A DNA stretch of 64,000 bases, taken from UBA1952 sp965246765. GTDB lineage: Bacteria > Bacteroidota > Bacteroidia > Chitinophagales > Chitinophagaceae. Location of the stretch: contig CBDFFJ010000005.1 in the NCBI GenBank assembly GCA_965246765.1, positions 1-64,000 of the forward strand, read 5' to 3'. Of the stretch, positions 31,583-39,523 are shown in pieces (the stretch's first letter is position 1; each line of letters opens with the position of its first letter). The position numbers and the translations under genes were made by a program. The notes beneath the pieces are model-generated. The model did no database searches. It had not been told where the DNA came from and was given only the letters and a program-made list of their open reading frames with translations.

Positions 31583-33628
31583 CTACCTGATAAGCGTCAC
31601 GTTGCCCGTGGAATGCAGTCGCTCCTGGGTTACTTCACAGAAGCCGTCGGCCTCCCACACATATACGCCGAAAGGCGCTGGCTCGCCGTTGTAAGTGCCG
31701 TCCCACTCCTTGGTGGCATCTGTTGTGCTGAACACCTGGTGCCCCCAACGGTCAAAGATGCGGAAATAGTTTAGCTGCTCCACCTGGCGGTTGAGCAATC
31801 CATACGTACGTGGCGCGCCGCGGAGGTTATCCGGCGAAAAGGCGTTTGGCAGATTGAATCCATTGCAGGTCACCTTTATGTTTACGGTATCAATATCCAC
31901 ACAGCGGTCCGTATTGGTCACCTTCAGGTAGTAGGTGATAGAGCGTTGCGGATTTACAGTGGTGTAATAGTTAAACGGATCGCTCAGGAAGGTAGTCGGG
32001 AACCACTCGTAGGTGAAGTTGGCGCCGGTAAGGGTATTAGGCCCGCCAATGACAGTTTTGGCTCCGTCAAAAATGGTGCGGTCGGGGCCTGCATCTGCGC
32101 GCACGCGGCTTACATCCACCTTCACCACCGTATCAACCACACATCCATTGTAAAACGGGATCCTGATGTGGTAGTCGGTGCTCTGCTCCGGATAAACATA
32201 GACAAGTCGGCCCTGTGTGTCGCCGATATTATAGTTCGGCGTAAAGAAATAGTTGACTGCGTTCTGTGAGTTCACAAAAAGCGGCAGCACAACCCCCTGG
32301 CAGATTGAGGTGTCATGGCTGATGGTAATCGGCGGAATGTTCAACACAACAATCTGCTTACAATCCATTGCCATGTTGGGAAGGCCCTCATTTACGGCAA
32401 GGAAGATGTTGAAGATGCCGGCCGTATCATACTTATAGGCAGGTGGTATAGCCGACGTGGAAGATTGAATATTGGCATCATGGCATTGCGGAAACAGGAG
32501 CCGGGACAGCGAGTTGTTACCGTTATTAACTACAAACGCATAAAGCGAATCGCGGTCACGCACTACACGGCTAATGTCTTCTGGGCTGCTAAAGCCTGTA
32601 TTGGCAACAACGAGCGGCGTGTAGGCATTGGCCTTCAAGTTCGGCATCGGCACACGCAAGACGGAATTATTCCCGCGATTGGTTATAAACGCATAGTACG
32701 ATCCGCAGTCCTTTATGATGCTGATTGCAGAGGGAATATTCAGGTCACTTGTATTACCGGGTGCGTTGATGGTAGGATTAGAACCTACGGGTGTGTTAGA
32801 CAACGTATTGCCAAAGAACAGCCGGGTAACGGAATAACCACCTCCGAAACCAACGCGTGTATTGGGAATGAAGAAATACCAGCTGCCCTGATCATAGACC
32901 GGAGCAATGTCATTAGGAGCTGCAAGGAAGCCGATATTACCCAGATTTGTTGCGGTCGGCGTTCTGGAAATGTTCTTACCAAAGTTGAGTCGGATAAGTA
33001 CGTCATTACCGGCATTCACCACAAAGCCGTAATAAACATCGCCTTCACGAGCCACGAATATTCCCTGCGGGTCGTTGAGCAGGCCGCCGATGTTGCCCAT
33101 GCGCACACCGTTTGGCACATTGGCCAGCGTATTTCCAAAGTCAAAGCGCGACAATGTGGACGGAGTGCCCACCGGGCCGCCGCCGCCGCAGACAAACAGG
33201 AACCATTTACCAGAATCCTGCGTGAGGTACATAGAGTTCGGCGAAGGCGAAACGGTCGTGTCCAGGCTTCCGAAGTTGGTAACGGTCGGCGTATTGCTCA
33301 GCTTGGCGCCAAAATTCAGGCGCAGCAGCTGATTGCCGGCAGCATTAATTACAAAACCATAATAGTTGGCCCCATCCCTTGCCAGCTCAATGCCCGAAGG
33401 CGAGTTGAACTGAAAAGTGGAGCCGAGATTACTGGCTATGGGCAGCGTTTGCAGATAGCCTGAGCAAAAACCCCAGTAATAATTACTGGCGTTCATCGTA
33501 TGCGGCTTGAGGTGAATCAGTTGACCAACGCAAGCCGTATCAGTTTCTAAATCAAAACTATTCTGCGCGCGCAATCCAAACGGAAGAACAAACAGCGCCA
33601 AAGCAGCCAAAAGCAGGCATTTCTTCAT
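31583..33628 (-). CDS. T9SS cargo: beta-propeller protein with gliding-motility C-terminal domain
   Basis: A 681-residue exported protein. Signal peptide MKKCLLLAALALFVLPFGLRAQ. Residues 45-390 hold repeated blades of the form 'YYGFVINAAGNQLLRLNFG', 'YYGFVVNAGNDVLIRLNFG', 'YYAFITNRGNNSVLRV', 'LYAFVVNNGNNSLSRLLF', i.e. an NHL-like propeller. Ig-like/PKD-like domains follow (ITISHDTSICQGVVLPLFV; DAGPDRTIFDGAKTVIGGP). The last ~85 residues match the CHU_C gliding-motility-associated (type B T9SS) domain: NGFNLPNAFSPDNLRG, FRIFDRWGHQVFST, WDGTYNGEPAPFGVYVW. Surface or secreted; ligand unknown. Uses the T9SS for which PorE/PorP are encoded at 44-48 kb. Confidence 0.9.
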   Translation of the reverse strand: MKKCLLLAALALFVLPFGLRAQNSFDLETDTACVGQLIHLKPHTMNASNYYWGFCSGYLQTLPIASNLGSTFQFNSPSGIELARDGANYYGFVINAAGNQLLRLNFGAKLSNTPTVTNFGSLDTTVSPSPNSMYLTQDSGKWFLFVCGGGGPVGTPSTLSRFDFGNTLANVPNGVRMGNIGGLLNDPQGIFVAREGDVYYGFVVNAGNDVLIRLNFGKNISRTPTATNLGNIGFLAAPNDIAPVYDQGSWYFFIPNTRVGFGGGYSVTRLFFGNTLSNTPVGSNPTINAPGNTSDLNIPSAISIIKDCGSYYAFITNRGNNSVLRVPMPNLKANAYTPLVVANTGFSSPEDISRVVRDRDSLYAFVVNNGNNSLSRLLFPQCHDANIQSSTSAIPPAYKYDTAGIFNIFLAVNEGLPNMAMDCKQIVVLNIPPITISHDTSICQGVVLPLFVNSQNAVNYFFTPNYNIGDTQGRLVYVYPEQSTDYHIRIPFYNGCVVDTVVKVDVSRVRADAGPDRTIFDGAKTVIGGPNTLTGANFTYEWFPTTFLSDPFNYYTTVNPQRSITYYLKVTNTDRCVDIDTVNIKVTCNGFNLPNAFSPDNLRGAPRTYGLLNRQVEQLNYFRIFDRWGHQVFSTTDATKEWDGTYNGEPAPFGVYVWEADGFCEVTQERLHSTGNVTLIR

Positions 33629-33727
33629 AAACGGTAAAAGTAGATTACTTTCCAATGGGCTAATATACCCATTCGCCCTAAAATTGGGGCAAGAACGGCT
33701 ATTTTTATTTTCGCAAAAACCAACAGT

Positions 33728-35971
33728 ATGTTTCCAGATCGCGCCCGCAGGCGCTTTTTTATTAAGACAGCCCTAAGCGCGCTATTCGTTTGTCACGCCG
33801 CTGCTTTTTCTTCCGCTAAAGAAGGCATGTGGCTGCCGCCGACGCTGAAGTCCCGGGCTGCCGACATGAAAACGGAAGGACTTGAAATTCCCGTTGACCA
33901 GATTTACAATGACCAAGGTACCGGCCTCAACAACGCGGTGGTGCTTTTCGGCAAAGGCTGTACCGGCGAAATCATTTCTTCGCAGGGGCTTGTGCTTACC
34001 AATCATCATTGCGGCTATGGCGCTGTGCAGGCGCTTACTACCCGTGAGCACGACTATTTTGCCGCAGGTTTTTGGGCTATGAGCAACAAGGAAGAGCTTC
34101 CTTGCCCCGGCCTGACGGTCACTTTTATCAGAAAGATGGAAAATGTTACCGGCCGCATTACATATGATCTGCCCGACACGATGGCGGAGGCGAGCCGCGA
34201 CAGCATCGTAGCCGTTCGCATACGCGGCCTGGAAAAAGGCTACAAACTCAGCAGCGGACTGGATGCGCAAATCAAGCCTTACTACAACAACAATCAGTAT
34301 TGGGTGATTCTCTCCGAGACTTACAAGGACATCCGTCTCGTAGGCTTTCCGCCTAATGGTGTCGGATTCTTCGGTGGCGATACAGACAACTGGATGTGGC
34401 CGCGTCATAACGGCGATTTTTCCGTGTTTCGTGTCTATGCAGGCAAAGACGGAAAGCCGGCGGATTACAGCAAAGACAATAAGCCTTACAAGCCAAAACA
34501 GTTCTTTTCCATCAACACATCCGGGTATAAGGAAGGCGATTTCACGATGGTCTATGGCTTCCCTGGCACCACGCAGGAGTACATCTCCTCGCCACAGCTG
34601 GATGTGATCTACCGCATTCAGGATCCGATTCGCATTGCAGCGCGCACAAAGCGGCTGGAGATATGGAAGAAGGCTATGGATGCCGACCGCGATATTTTTA
34701 TCAAGTACACTTCCAAGCGCGCAAGCGTTGCTAATTACTGGAAGAAATGGCAGGGCGAGCTGCGTGGCCTGCGCATCAATAACGTCTCTGATAAGAAACG
34801 GGAAGCGGAAAGTGCTTTCCAGGCCTGGGCTAATGAAGACACGACCGCCCCATACGCAGACAACCTGCTTTCCAACATCCAGGCGACTACAGGCGCTGCT
34901 TTGCCTGCGCTGAAGGCGGAAGAATACATTAAAGAAGGCGTCCTCAGCATTGAGCTGATTGCGCAGGGCGGCGAGCTGGACAAGTTGCTGAATGCCGTCC
35001 GCCGGGGCCAAACGGACGTTGTGAAGGCAGCGCCCGCAGCCTGGGCAAGCTTCTTCAAGAACTACGATCCTGCTACCGATCAGAAGGTGTTTGAAGCCCT
35101 GATGCCGATGCTTTTTAAGGACGCGCCGCAATACGTGCCGTCTTTCTATGAATTTGGCCTGCGCGCCGCCGGGGGCGATTATCAGCGTTGGGCGCGGCGG
35201 CTTTACAGCAACTCCGTGGTCACCGATCAGGCAAGGTTCAACGCGCTGATGGCTGCTCCGGACACCGCCCGCATCATGGCAGACCCGGCGTGGCAGACCT
35301 ATCATTCTATTGCCGATGTACGCCGGCAGATGGTGACGCCTTTGATCACGCAATACAGTCAGCGGATCATCCCGCTTAACCGGCTGTACCTGGCTGCCCA
35401 AATGGCGCGGGGCAGCAGCACACACGCCTATTATCCGGATGCGAACCTCACACTGCGCGTATCCTACGGACATGTAAAAGGCATTGACCCGGAAGGCCCC
35501 GCAGGCTACAGCTTCCAAACGAATATTGAAGAGATCATCGCTAAAGACCAGCCGGATAATGAGGAATTCCGCGTGCCGCAAAAGACAAAAGACTTACACG
35601 CTGCAAAGGATTACGGCCGCTGGAGCATTCCTTATTCCGGCGTGCAGCCCCTTCAGGCTACTCCCCTTCCGGCTTTCAACTCGGCAACGCCTCAACGCCT
35701 CAACACTTCGACGCTGCAACGTACCGTGCCGGTAGCATTCCTGGCCGACAACCATACTACCGGCGGTAATTCCGGCTCTCCTGTGCTCAATGCAAAAGGC
35801 CAGCTCATCGGCACCAACTTTGACCGTGTCTGGGAAGGCACTATGAGCGACCTGTACTTTGACCCTTCGCTCTGCCGCAACATCTCGGTAGATATCCGCT
35901 ACACGCTCTGGGTGATTGAGAAATTCGGCGGCGCCGGCTGGCTGCTAAAGGAAATGAAGCTCGTGAAGTAA
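33728..35971 (+). CDS. S46 family dipeptidyl-peptidase (DPP11-like)
   Basis: A 747-residue exported serine peptidase that releases dipeptides from the N-terminus of oligopeptides, central to protein use in Bacteroidota. Signal-like N-terminus, then EGMWLPPTLKS. Catalytic His is in VLTNHHCGYG (93/94), Asp in GGDTDNWMWPRHNGDFSVFR (near 225), Ser in TTGGNSGSPVLN (near 683). The residue after NFD near 699 is Arg (NFDRVWEG), the position that marks DPP11 (Asp/Glu preference) against Gly in DPP7; this is my reading. An eight-base repeat inserts residues shortly before the Ser strand. The next gene overlaps the stop (TAATG). Confidence 0.92.
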   Translation: MFPDRARRRFFIKTALSALFVCHAAAFSSAKEGMWLPPTLKSRAADMKTEGLEIPVDQIYNDQGTGLNNAVVLFGKGCTGEIISSQGLVLTNHHCGYGAVQALTTREHDYFAAGFWAMSNKEELPCPGLTVTFIRKMENVTGRITYDLPDTMAEASRDSIVAVRIRGLEKGYKLSSGLDAQIKPYYNNNQYWVILSETYKDIRLVGFPPNGVGFFGGDTDNWMWPRHNGDFSVFRVYAGKDGKPADYSKDNKPYKPKQFFSINTSGYKEGDFTMVYGFPGTTQEYISSPQLDVIYRIQDPIRIAARTKRLEIWKKAMDADRDIFIKYTSKRASVANYWKKWQGELRGLRINNVSDKKREAESAFQAWANEDTTAPYADNLLSNIQATTGAALPALKAEEYIKEGVLSIELIAQGGELDKLLNAVRRGQTDVVKAAPAAWASFFKNYDPATDQKVFEALMPMLFKDAPQYVPSFYEFGLRAAGGDYQRWARRLYSNSVVTDQARFNALMAAPDTARIMADPAWQTYHSIADVRRQMVTPLITQYSQRIIPLNRLYLAAQMARGSSTHAYYPDANLTLRVSYGHVKGIDPEGPAGYSFQTNIEEIIAKDQPDNEEFRVPQKTKDLHAAKDYGRWSIPYSGVQPLQATPLPAFNSATPQRLNTSTLQRTVPVAFLADNHTTGGNSGSPVLNAKGQLIGTNFDRVWEGTMSDLYFDPSLCRNISVDIRYTLWVIEKFGGAGWLLKEMKLVK
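35675..35722 (+). repeat. Six degenerate 8-bp units inside the S46 peptidase gene
   Basis: Units fit NNCAACNC (TTCAACTC, GGCAACGC, CTCAACGC, CTCAACAC, TTCGACGC, TGCAACGT). The 48 bases keep the frame and encode FNSATPQRLNTSTLQR, a loop just before the catalytic-serine strand. Confidence 0.85.
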
Positions 35972-36699
35972 TGACTCCGGAACGACGCGCCCGCTGGCTC
36001 CTGCTGACCAATATGCTGCTTCTCACGCTGCTTGCAGCCCTTTGCCTGCATGAGGGTTATCTGCAGCGGGCATGGCGCCGCGGCACTGCGCCTCCCGCAA
36101 AGCCTTACATCCATACAGACAATCCGCACTTTGCTGAAGCGCTGGATTTTGACACGCTCTATCATTCGCATCCCTCGGTAGTGATGCTGGGCAACTCCAT
36201 GACGGGTAAGATGCAGTGGAGCGAGCTACTGGGCCGCTGCGATGTATCTACACGCGCCGTTCCCGGCGACCTTACTTCCGGCATTCTGGCTCGCGTGGCC
36301 GATGTCATTGCCCTGCATCCCGCAATGACCTTTGTTGAGGGCGGCATCAACGACATTGACTACCGTAAGCCGCTCAGCGACATCGTCGCCAATATCCGGC
36401 AGACTGCAGCCCGCCTCCGCGCTGCTGGTATTCGCCCGGTGCTGACTGCCGTTACGCAGGTCACTTCCGCTTATCCCCGAAGCGATTCTGTGAACGGAGC
36501 CGTCCGGATCGTCAATACGCAGTTGGCGGCCGTCGCGCTTGCCGAGGGCTACGACTTTATCAACCTCAATCCCCGTATCGCGCCTTCCGGCGTGCTGAAT
36601 CTGCAATATGCGCGGGCTGATGGCTGCCATCTTACGGCGCGGGCCTACCGACTCTGGGCCGACGAAGTTCTGCGCATTCTCCGCGTGCGCCGCATCTGA
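35971..36699 (+). CDS. SGNH/GDSL hydrolase with N-terminal membrane anchor
   Basis: A 242-residue protein. One N-terminal hydrophobic segment (WLLLTNMLLLTLLAALCLH) anchors it or directs export. The SGNH blocks are visible: Ser in VVMLGNSMTGK near 71, Gly in RAVPGDLTSG near 96, Asn in VEGGINDIDYRKP near 125, and the Asp-x-x-His pair in ADGCHLTARAY near 216-219. Such enzymes hydrolyse esters of sugars or lipids; the substrate is unknown. The ATG overlaps the peptidase stop codon (TAATG), so both are made from one mRNA and may act on related envelope or dietary material. Confidence 0.88.
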   Translation: MTPERRARWLLLTNMLLLTLLAALCLHEGYLQRAWRRGTAPPAKPYIHTDNPHFAEALDFDTLYHSHPSVVMLGNSMTGKMQWSELLGRCDVSTRAVPGDLTSGILARVADVIALHPAMTFVEGGINDIDYRKPLSDIVANIRQTAARLRAAGIRPVLTAVTQVTSAYPRSDSVNGAVRIVNTQLAAVALAEGYDFINLNPRIAPSGVLNLQYARADGCHLTARAYRLWADEVLRILRVRRI

Positions 36700-36717
36700 A
36701 GCCCCGCTTTTTACGCT

Positions 36718-36725
36718 TATTTTTG
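36718..36725 (+). promoter_or_regulatory. -7 box TATTTTTG upstream of the DUF6580 gene
   Basis: An exact TAnnTTTG match, 21 bases before the chosen ATG at 36747. Confidence 0.5.
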
Positions 36726-36746
36726 CCCAAGCATTTTTACTACTCC

Positions 36747-37310
36747 ATGAAACAAAACCAGAAGCTCACGGCCTTCGTCCTCCTCATTATTGTTGCCGCC
36801 CTCTACCGGATAGTGCCGGGCCGCCCTTTCGGCTTTGAGCCTATGATTGCTATGGCCATCTTCGGCGGAGCCGTTATAAAGGATAAGAAGTGGGCTTTTG
36901 CACTGCCGCTGGCTGCCATGCTGCTGTCCGACGGGCTTTATGAAGGCCTTACCCGCGCGGGTATCGTCAACATGCCCGGCTTTTATGAAGGCCAGTGGAT
37001 GAACTACATCCTGCTCGGCGGCATCGCTTTCTTTGGCATTGCTATGAAGCGTGTGAACGTTATCAACGTAGCTATTGCAGCCGTTGCCGCGCCGCTGGTT
37101 TACTTCTTCATCTCCAACTCCGGCGTCTGGGTGTTTGGCGGCGGCTATGCGCGGCCCCTTACTTTCTCCGGCTGGATGATGGCGCTGACCGACGGCCTGC
37201 CTTTCCTGAAGTGGAGCCTGCTGAGCTCACTGTTCTTCTCCGGCGTCTTCTTTGGTGCATGGAGCTTGTTAAGCCGCCGTGTCACCGCTACGCAAGGTGT
37301 GGTGGCGTAG
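36747..37310 (+). CDS. DUF6580 family membrane protein
   Basis: A 187-residue integral membrane protein with five or six spans. Family features: KLTAFVLLIIVAALYRIVPG, FGFEPMIAMAIFGGAVIKDK, ALPLAAMLLSDGLYEGL, YILLGGIAFFGIAMKR and NSGVWVFGGGYARPLTFSGW. The overall layout resembles small substrate-binding (S) components of ECF vitamin transporters, but no ECF ATPases are nearby, so the substrate is unknown. The ATG at 36747 is preferred to a TTG eight codons upstream that lies inside the promoter box. A strong terminator follows at 37337. Confidence 0.82.
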   Translation: MKQNQKLTAFVLLIIVAALYRIVPGRPFGFEPMIAMAIFGGAVIKDKKWAFALPLAAMLLSDGLYEGLTRAGIVNMPGFYEGQWMNYILLGGIAFFGIAMKRVNVINVAIAAVAAPLVYFFISNSGVWVFGGGYARPLTFSGWMMALTDGLPFLKWSLLSSLFFSGVFFGAWSLLSRRVTATQGVVA

Positions 37311-37336
37311 GGCTTCCTTCACAAATCATTACATAC

Positions 37337-37367
37337 AAACGCTCCCTTTCGGAGCGTTTTTTGTTTT
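37337..37367 (+). terminator. Rho-independent terminator after the DUF6580 gene
   Basis: AAACGCTCC-CTTTC-GGAGCGTTT followed by a T-rich tract. Nine-base stem, five-base loop. Confidence 0.88.
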
Positions 37368-37396
37368 TCAAAGCAGGTTCCTGAACCACGGCAGCT

Positions 37397-37777
37397 ATGA
37401 ACAACAAACTACCCAAAATCCGCATCCGCGAAAACTCCTGGCTGGCGCGTGGCGCGGCTAAGAACCTCGGCTTTGACTACGTAGCCATGGTATTCGGCCA
37501 TACTATTCACCTGCACAATACCACGCTGGAGAAGTTCTTTGCCCGGCCATCCTGGGTGATCCATGAGCTGAAGCATGTGGAGCAATACGAGCGCTTCGGC
37601 ACCCTCGGCTTTCTCTGGAATTACTTCCTGGAGCACTTCCGCAAGGGCTATTGGAATAATGCCCTGGAGGCAGAGGCCCGCGCCGCCGAGACCGACGCCT
37701 CCCTCCTCGCCCGCTACGACCTTTCAGACTATGCCCGCTACATGCAGGGCGGCTATGGAATGGCGGCAAAAGCCTGA
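37397..37777 (+). CDS. Small HELKH-motif (metallopeptidase-like) protein
   Basis: A 126-residue soluble protein with a zinc-peptidase-like motif HELKH inside SWVIHELKHVEQYERFGTLG (near 55-60), followed by a helix ending EHFRKGYWNNALEAEARAAE, whose Glu could be the third ligand. The layout resembles the short DUF4157-type or plant-like peptidase domains, but the exact family is uncertain. There is no signal peptide. It lies between a terminator and a small membrane protein gene. Catalysis is not shown. Confidence 0.7.
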   Translation: MNNKLPKIRIRENSWLARGAAKNLGFDYVAMVFGHTIHLHNTTLEKFFARPSWVIHELKHVEQYERFGTLGFLWNYFLEHFRKGYWNNALEAEARAAETDASLLARYDLSDYARYMQGGYGMAAKA

Positions 37778-37797
37778 TGTCATTTCCGGCGCGCCCT

Positions 37798-37805
37798 TAT
37801 CTTTG
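37798..37805 (+). promoter_or_regulatory. -7 box TATCTTTG upstream of the 2TM gene
   Basis: An exact TAnnTTTG match with a 23-base leader before ATG 37829, so this gene is not leaderless. Confidence 0.5.
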
Positions 37806-37828
37806 TCCGCACATCTGCTACCTACACC

Positions 37829-38089
37829 ATGTCGCACAATAAGATTAACCCTACTGCCGGCCAGAAGCGCACCTTCTTCATTCACCTTGTCGTTTACCTG
37901 ATAGGCGTTGCGGCGATGGTGCTTTTTCACAATAGCCAGGAAAAGGCGGCCCACGGCTGGGTTTATCCCTGGCACGCCTGGCTGATTGCCGCCTGGGGCC
38001 TCGCGGTGGTAGGCCACATGTGCGCGCTCTGGACTTCGTTTGAAGATCCCGGAATGGCGGAGTACGAGCGCCAGACTAAGAACGGATAG
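37829..38089 (+). CDS. 2TM domain small membrane protein
   Basis: An 86-residue protein with two hydrophobic segments: FFIHLVVYLIGVAAMVLFHN (about 16-35) and WHAWLIAAWGLAVVGHMCAL (about 48-67), separated by a short loop with an aromatic-rich HGWVYPWHAW. This is the layout of the '2TM domain' family, often seen fused to or near histidine kinases and membrane regulators in Bacteroidota. On its own its function is unknown. A GAAA-loop terminator follows. Confidence 0.75.
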   Translation: MSHNKINPTAGQKRTFFIHLVVYLIGVAAMVLFHNSQEKAAHGWVYPWHAWLIAAWGLAVVGHMCALWTSFEDPGMAEYERQTKNG

Positions 38090-38114
38090 GCTCGCAAACA
38101 CGCATTTTTTTTCT

Positions 38115-38140
38115 CCCGCGGCGAAAGCTGCGGGTTTTTT
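38115..38140 (+). terminator. Rho-independent terminator (GAAA tetraloop)
   Basis: CCCGCGGC-GAAA-GCTGCGGG has an eight-base stem with one G-U pair, then T6. It follows the 2TM gene. Confidence 0.85.
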
Positions 38141-38146
38141 ATTGTT

Positions 38147-38383
38147 TAGCCAGCCGCAGCGCGCTGCCAATCAACCGTTGCCGTAGGCAACCTGCTCCCC
38201 CGCCCCCGTCATTGCGAGGAGGAAGGCTCGGCGACCGACGAAGCAATCTCACATGTTACAAGCACAGCGGCCGTGAGATTGCTTCGTCGCAAAGCCTCCT
38301 CGCAATGACGGGAGCGGGGGCGGGGACTTTTATTGAGCCAGCTGCAGCGCGCTGCCAATCAACGGTTGCAGTAGGCAGCCTGC
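38147..38383. repeat. Large palindromic element bracketed by 49-bp direct repeats
   Basis: 38147-38195 and 38335-38383 are about 49-base direct repeats with roughly five to seven differences (core CAGCGCGCTGCCAATCAAC). Between them, 38197-38252 and 38273-38325 form an imperfect inverted repeat of more than 50 bases, including CATTGCGAGGAGG and GACGAAGCAATCTCAC. It is a non-coding MITE-like element within another repeat. Confidence 0.85.
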
Positions 38384-38548
38384 CCTGAGCGAAGCCGAAG
38401 GGTCGCACACTGAGGGGTTCGTCTGTCTGTTGGGCTATTTACTTAGCCTTGGGTGGGCCAGGTGCCGCACACAAACAGACCAAAGCCAAAGCCCAGCCGT
38501 CAACCGCCATCATGTCTCATTTTTATAAAAAAACGACTCCGGCATACC

Positions 38549-38758
38549 ATTTTTGCGGTCAATCAAGCCCAGAATCCTTGTTCAAGGCCCCGCCTGATCA
38601 GGCGACGGGCAAAACAAGCCTGCTCATGTGCCCGCCTGATCAGCCGGGCGATTAAACAACCTTGCTGGACCCCTTGCCTGTTCAGGCGGGAGGTAAAACA
38701 TCGTTGCTGAGGGTTTCGCCTGATCAGGCGGGCAGCAAGGCATTCCTGCTACTTCCGG
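38549..38758. repeat. 42-bp tandem repeat with a phased palindrome (CGCCTGATCAGGCG)
   Basis: Units start at 38591, 38633, 38675 and 38717 (exact 42-base steps), with a weaker unit before. Each begins with a 14-16-base palindrome CGCCTGATCAGGCG(GG), then AAAACA and CTTGCTG-like segments. The last unit runs over the stop codon of the GT2 gene. Spacing equals four turns of B-DNA, so the palindromes would lie on one face. Confidence 0.85.
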
Positions 38759-39492
38759 TACAACTTGCTCTTTAGCAGCCCCCACTTGTGCAGCCTGTGG
38801 GTGAGGGAGACGCGGAGGACGCCCATGCCGTATTTGGCGGAGCGGGAGAAGTTGATGGAGGAGGCTTCGTCGAAGTATTTGGTGGGGCAGGTGACTTCGC
38901 CGATCTCGTAGCCGGCCATGAAGATCTGGGAGATCATTTCGTTGTCAAAGACGAAGTCGTCGGAGTTGTGGGAGAAGTCTATGGCGCGGATGACGTCTGC
39001 GGAGAAGGCGCGGTAGCCGGTGTGGTATTCGGAGAGCTTTTGGCCGAGGAGGATGTTTTCAAACAGGGTGAGCATCCTGTTGAAGATGTATTTGTACATG
39101 GGCATGCCGCCGCGGAGGGCGCCGCCGCCGAGGATGCGGGAGGCGAACATGACGGGGTAGAGGCCGTTGGCGATGACGGAGCACATGGGCAGGATGAGCT
39201 GCGGAGTGTATTGGTAGTCGGGATGCACCATGATGACGATGTCGGCGCCGAGCTCGAGGGCTTTTGCGTAGCAGGATTTCTGGTTGCCGCCGTAGCCGCG
39301 GTTTACTTCGTGGATGACGATGTGGCGGATGCCGATGGCGCGGGCTACTTCTACGGTGTTGTCGGGGCTTTTGTCGTCCACGAGCACCACTTCGTCCACG
39401 ATGTCCATGGGTATTTCGCGGTAGGTGCGCTCGAGGGTGAGTGCGGCGCGGTAGGCGGGGAGAACGACGACTATTTTTTTACCGTTGAGCAT
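38749..39492 (-). CDS. Family 2 glycosyltransferase (dolichol-phosphate mannosyltransferase-like)
   Basis: A 247-residue cytoplasmic or peripheral GT-A enzyme that moves a sugar from a nucleotide to a lipid or sugar acceptor. Seen: KIVVVLPAYRAALTLERTYR at the start, the nucleotide-binding VVLVDDKSPDNT near 36-47, NRGYGGNQKSCYAKAL, HPDYQYTP near 90 (DXD-like), LGGGALRGGMPMYKY, LSEYHTGYRAFSADVI and the acceptor-side RRS-like FSRSAKYG. It lacks the C-terminal membrane helices of true Dpm1 relatives. The leader has an ATTCCGN heptamer array; the 3' end overlaps a 42-bp repeat. Confidence 0.88.
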   Translation of the reverse strand: MLNGKKIVVVLPAYRAALTLERTYREIPMDIVDEVVLVDDKSPDNTVEVARAIGIRHIVIHEVNRGYGGNQKSCYAKALELGADIVIMVHPDYQYTPQLILPMCSVIANGLYPVMFASRILGGGALRGGMPMYKYIFNRMLTLFENILLGQKLSEYHTGYRAFSADVIRAIDFSHNSDDFVFDNEMISQIFMAGYEIGEVTCPTKYFDEASSINFSRSAKYGMGVLRVSLTHRLHKWGLLKSKLYRK

Positions 39493-39500
39493 GGCGTGGG

Positions 39501-39521
39501 AAATTCGGAGTTCGGAATAGC
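39501..39521 (-). repeat. ATTCCGN-type 7-bp units in the GT2 leader
   Basis: Plus-strand units are AAATTCG, GAGTTCG and GAATAGC; on the coding strand they read ATTCCGA-like. They end eight bases before the start codon, as in alaS and oxyR. Confidence 0.7.
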
Positions 39522-39523
39522 GA

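Larger units (their letters stand above)
38090..38748. other. 659-base repeat island between the 2TM gene and GT2
   Basis: No credible gene. In order: a terminator (38115), a 49-base direct repeat (38147 and 38335) bracketing a large palindrome (38197-38325), a short CCCTGAGCGAAGCCGAAGGG element (38383-38402), a plain stretch to about 38545, and a 42-base tandem repeat with phased palindromes (38549-38758). Confidence 0.8.

Noticed and set aside
33782..35581. A 599-codon minus-strand frame opposite the S46 peptidase
   Set aside because: It is a shadow of a clearly recognised gene; no domain is visible, and long antisense frames are common in this G+C range.
38449..38710. Small proteins over the 38.5 kb repeat
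   Set aside because: These frames follow the 42-base repeat and have no family features.
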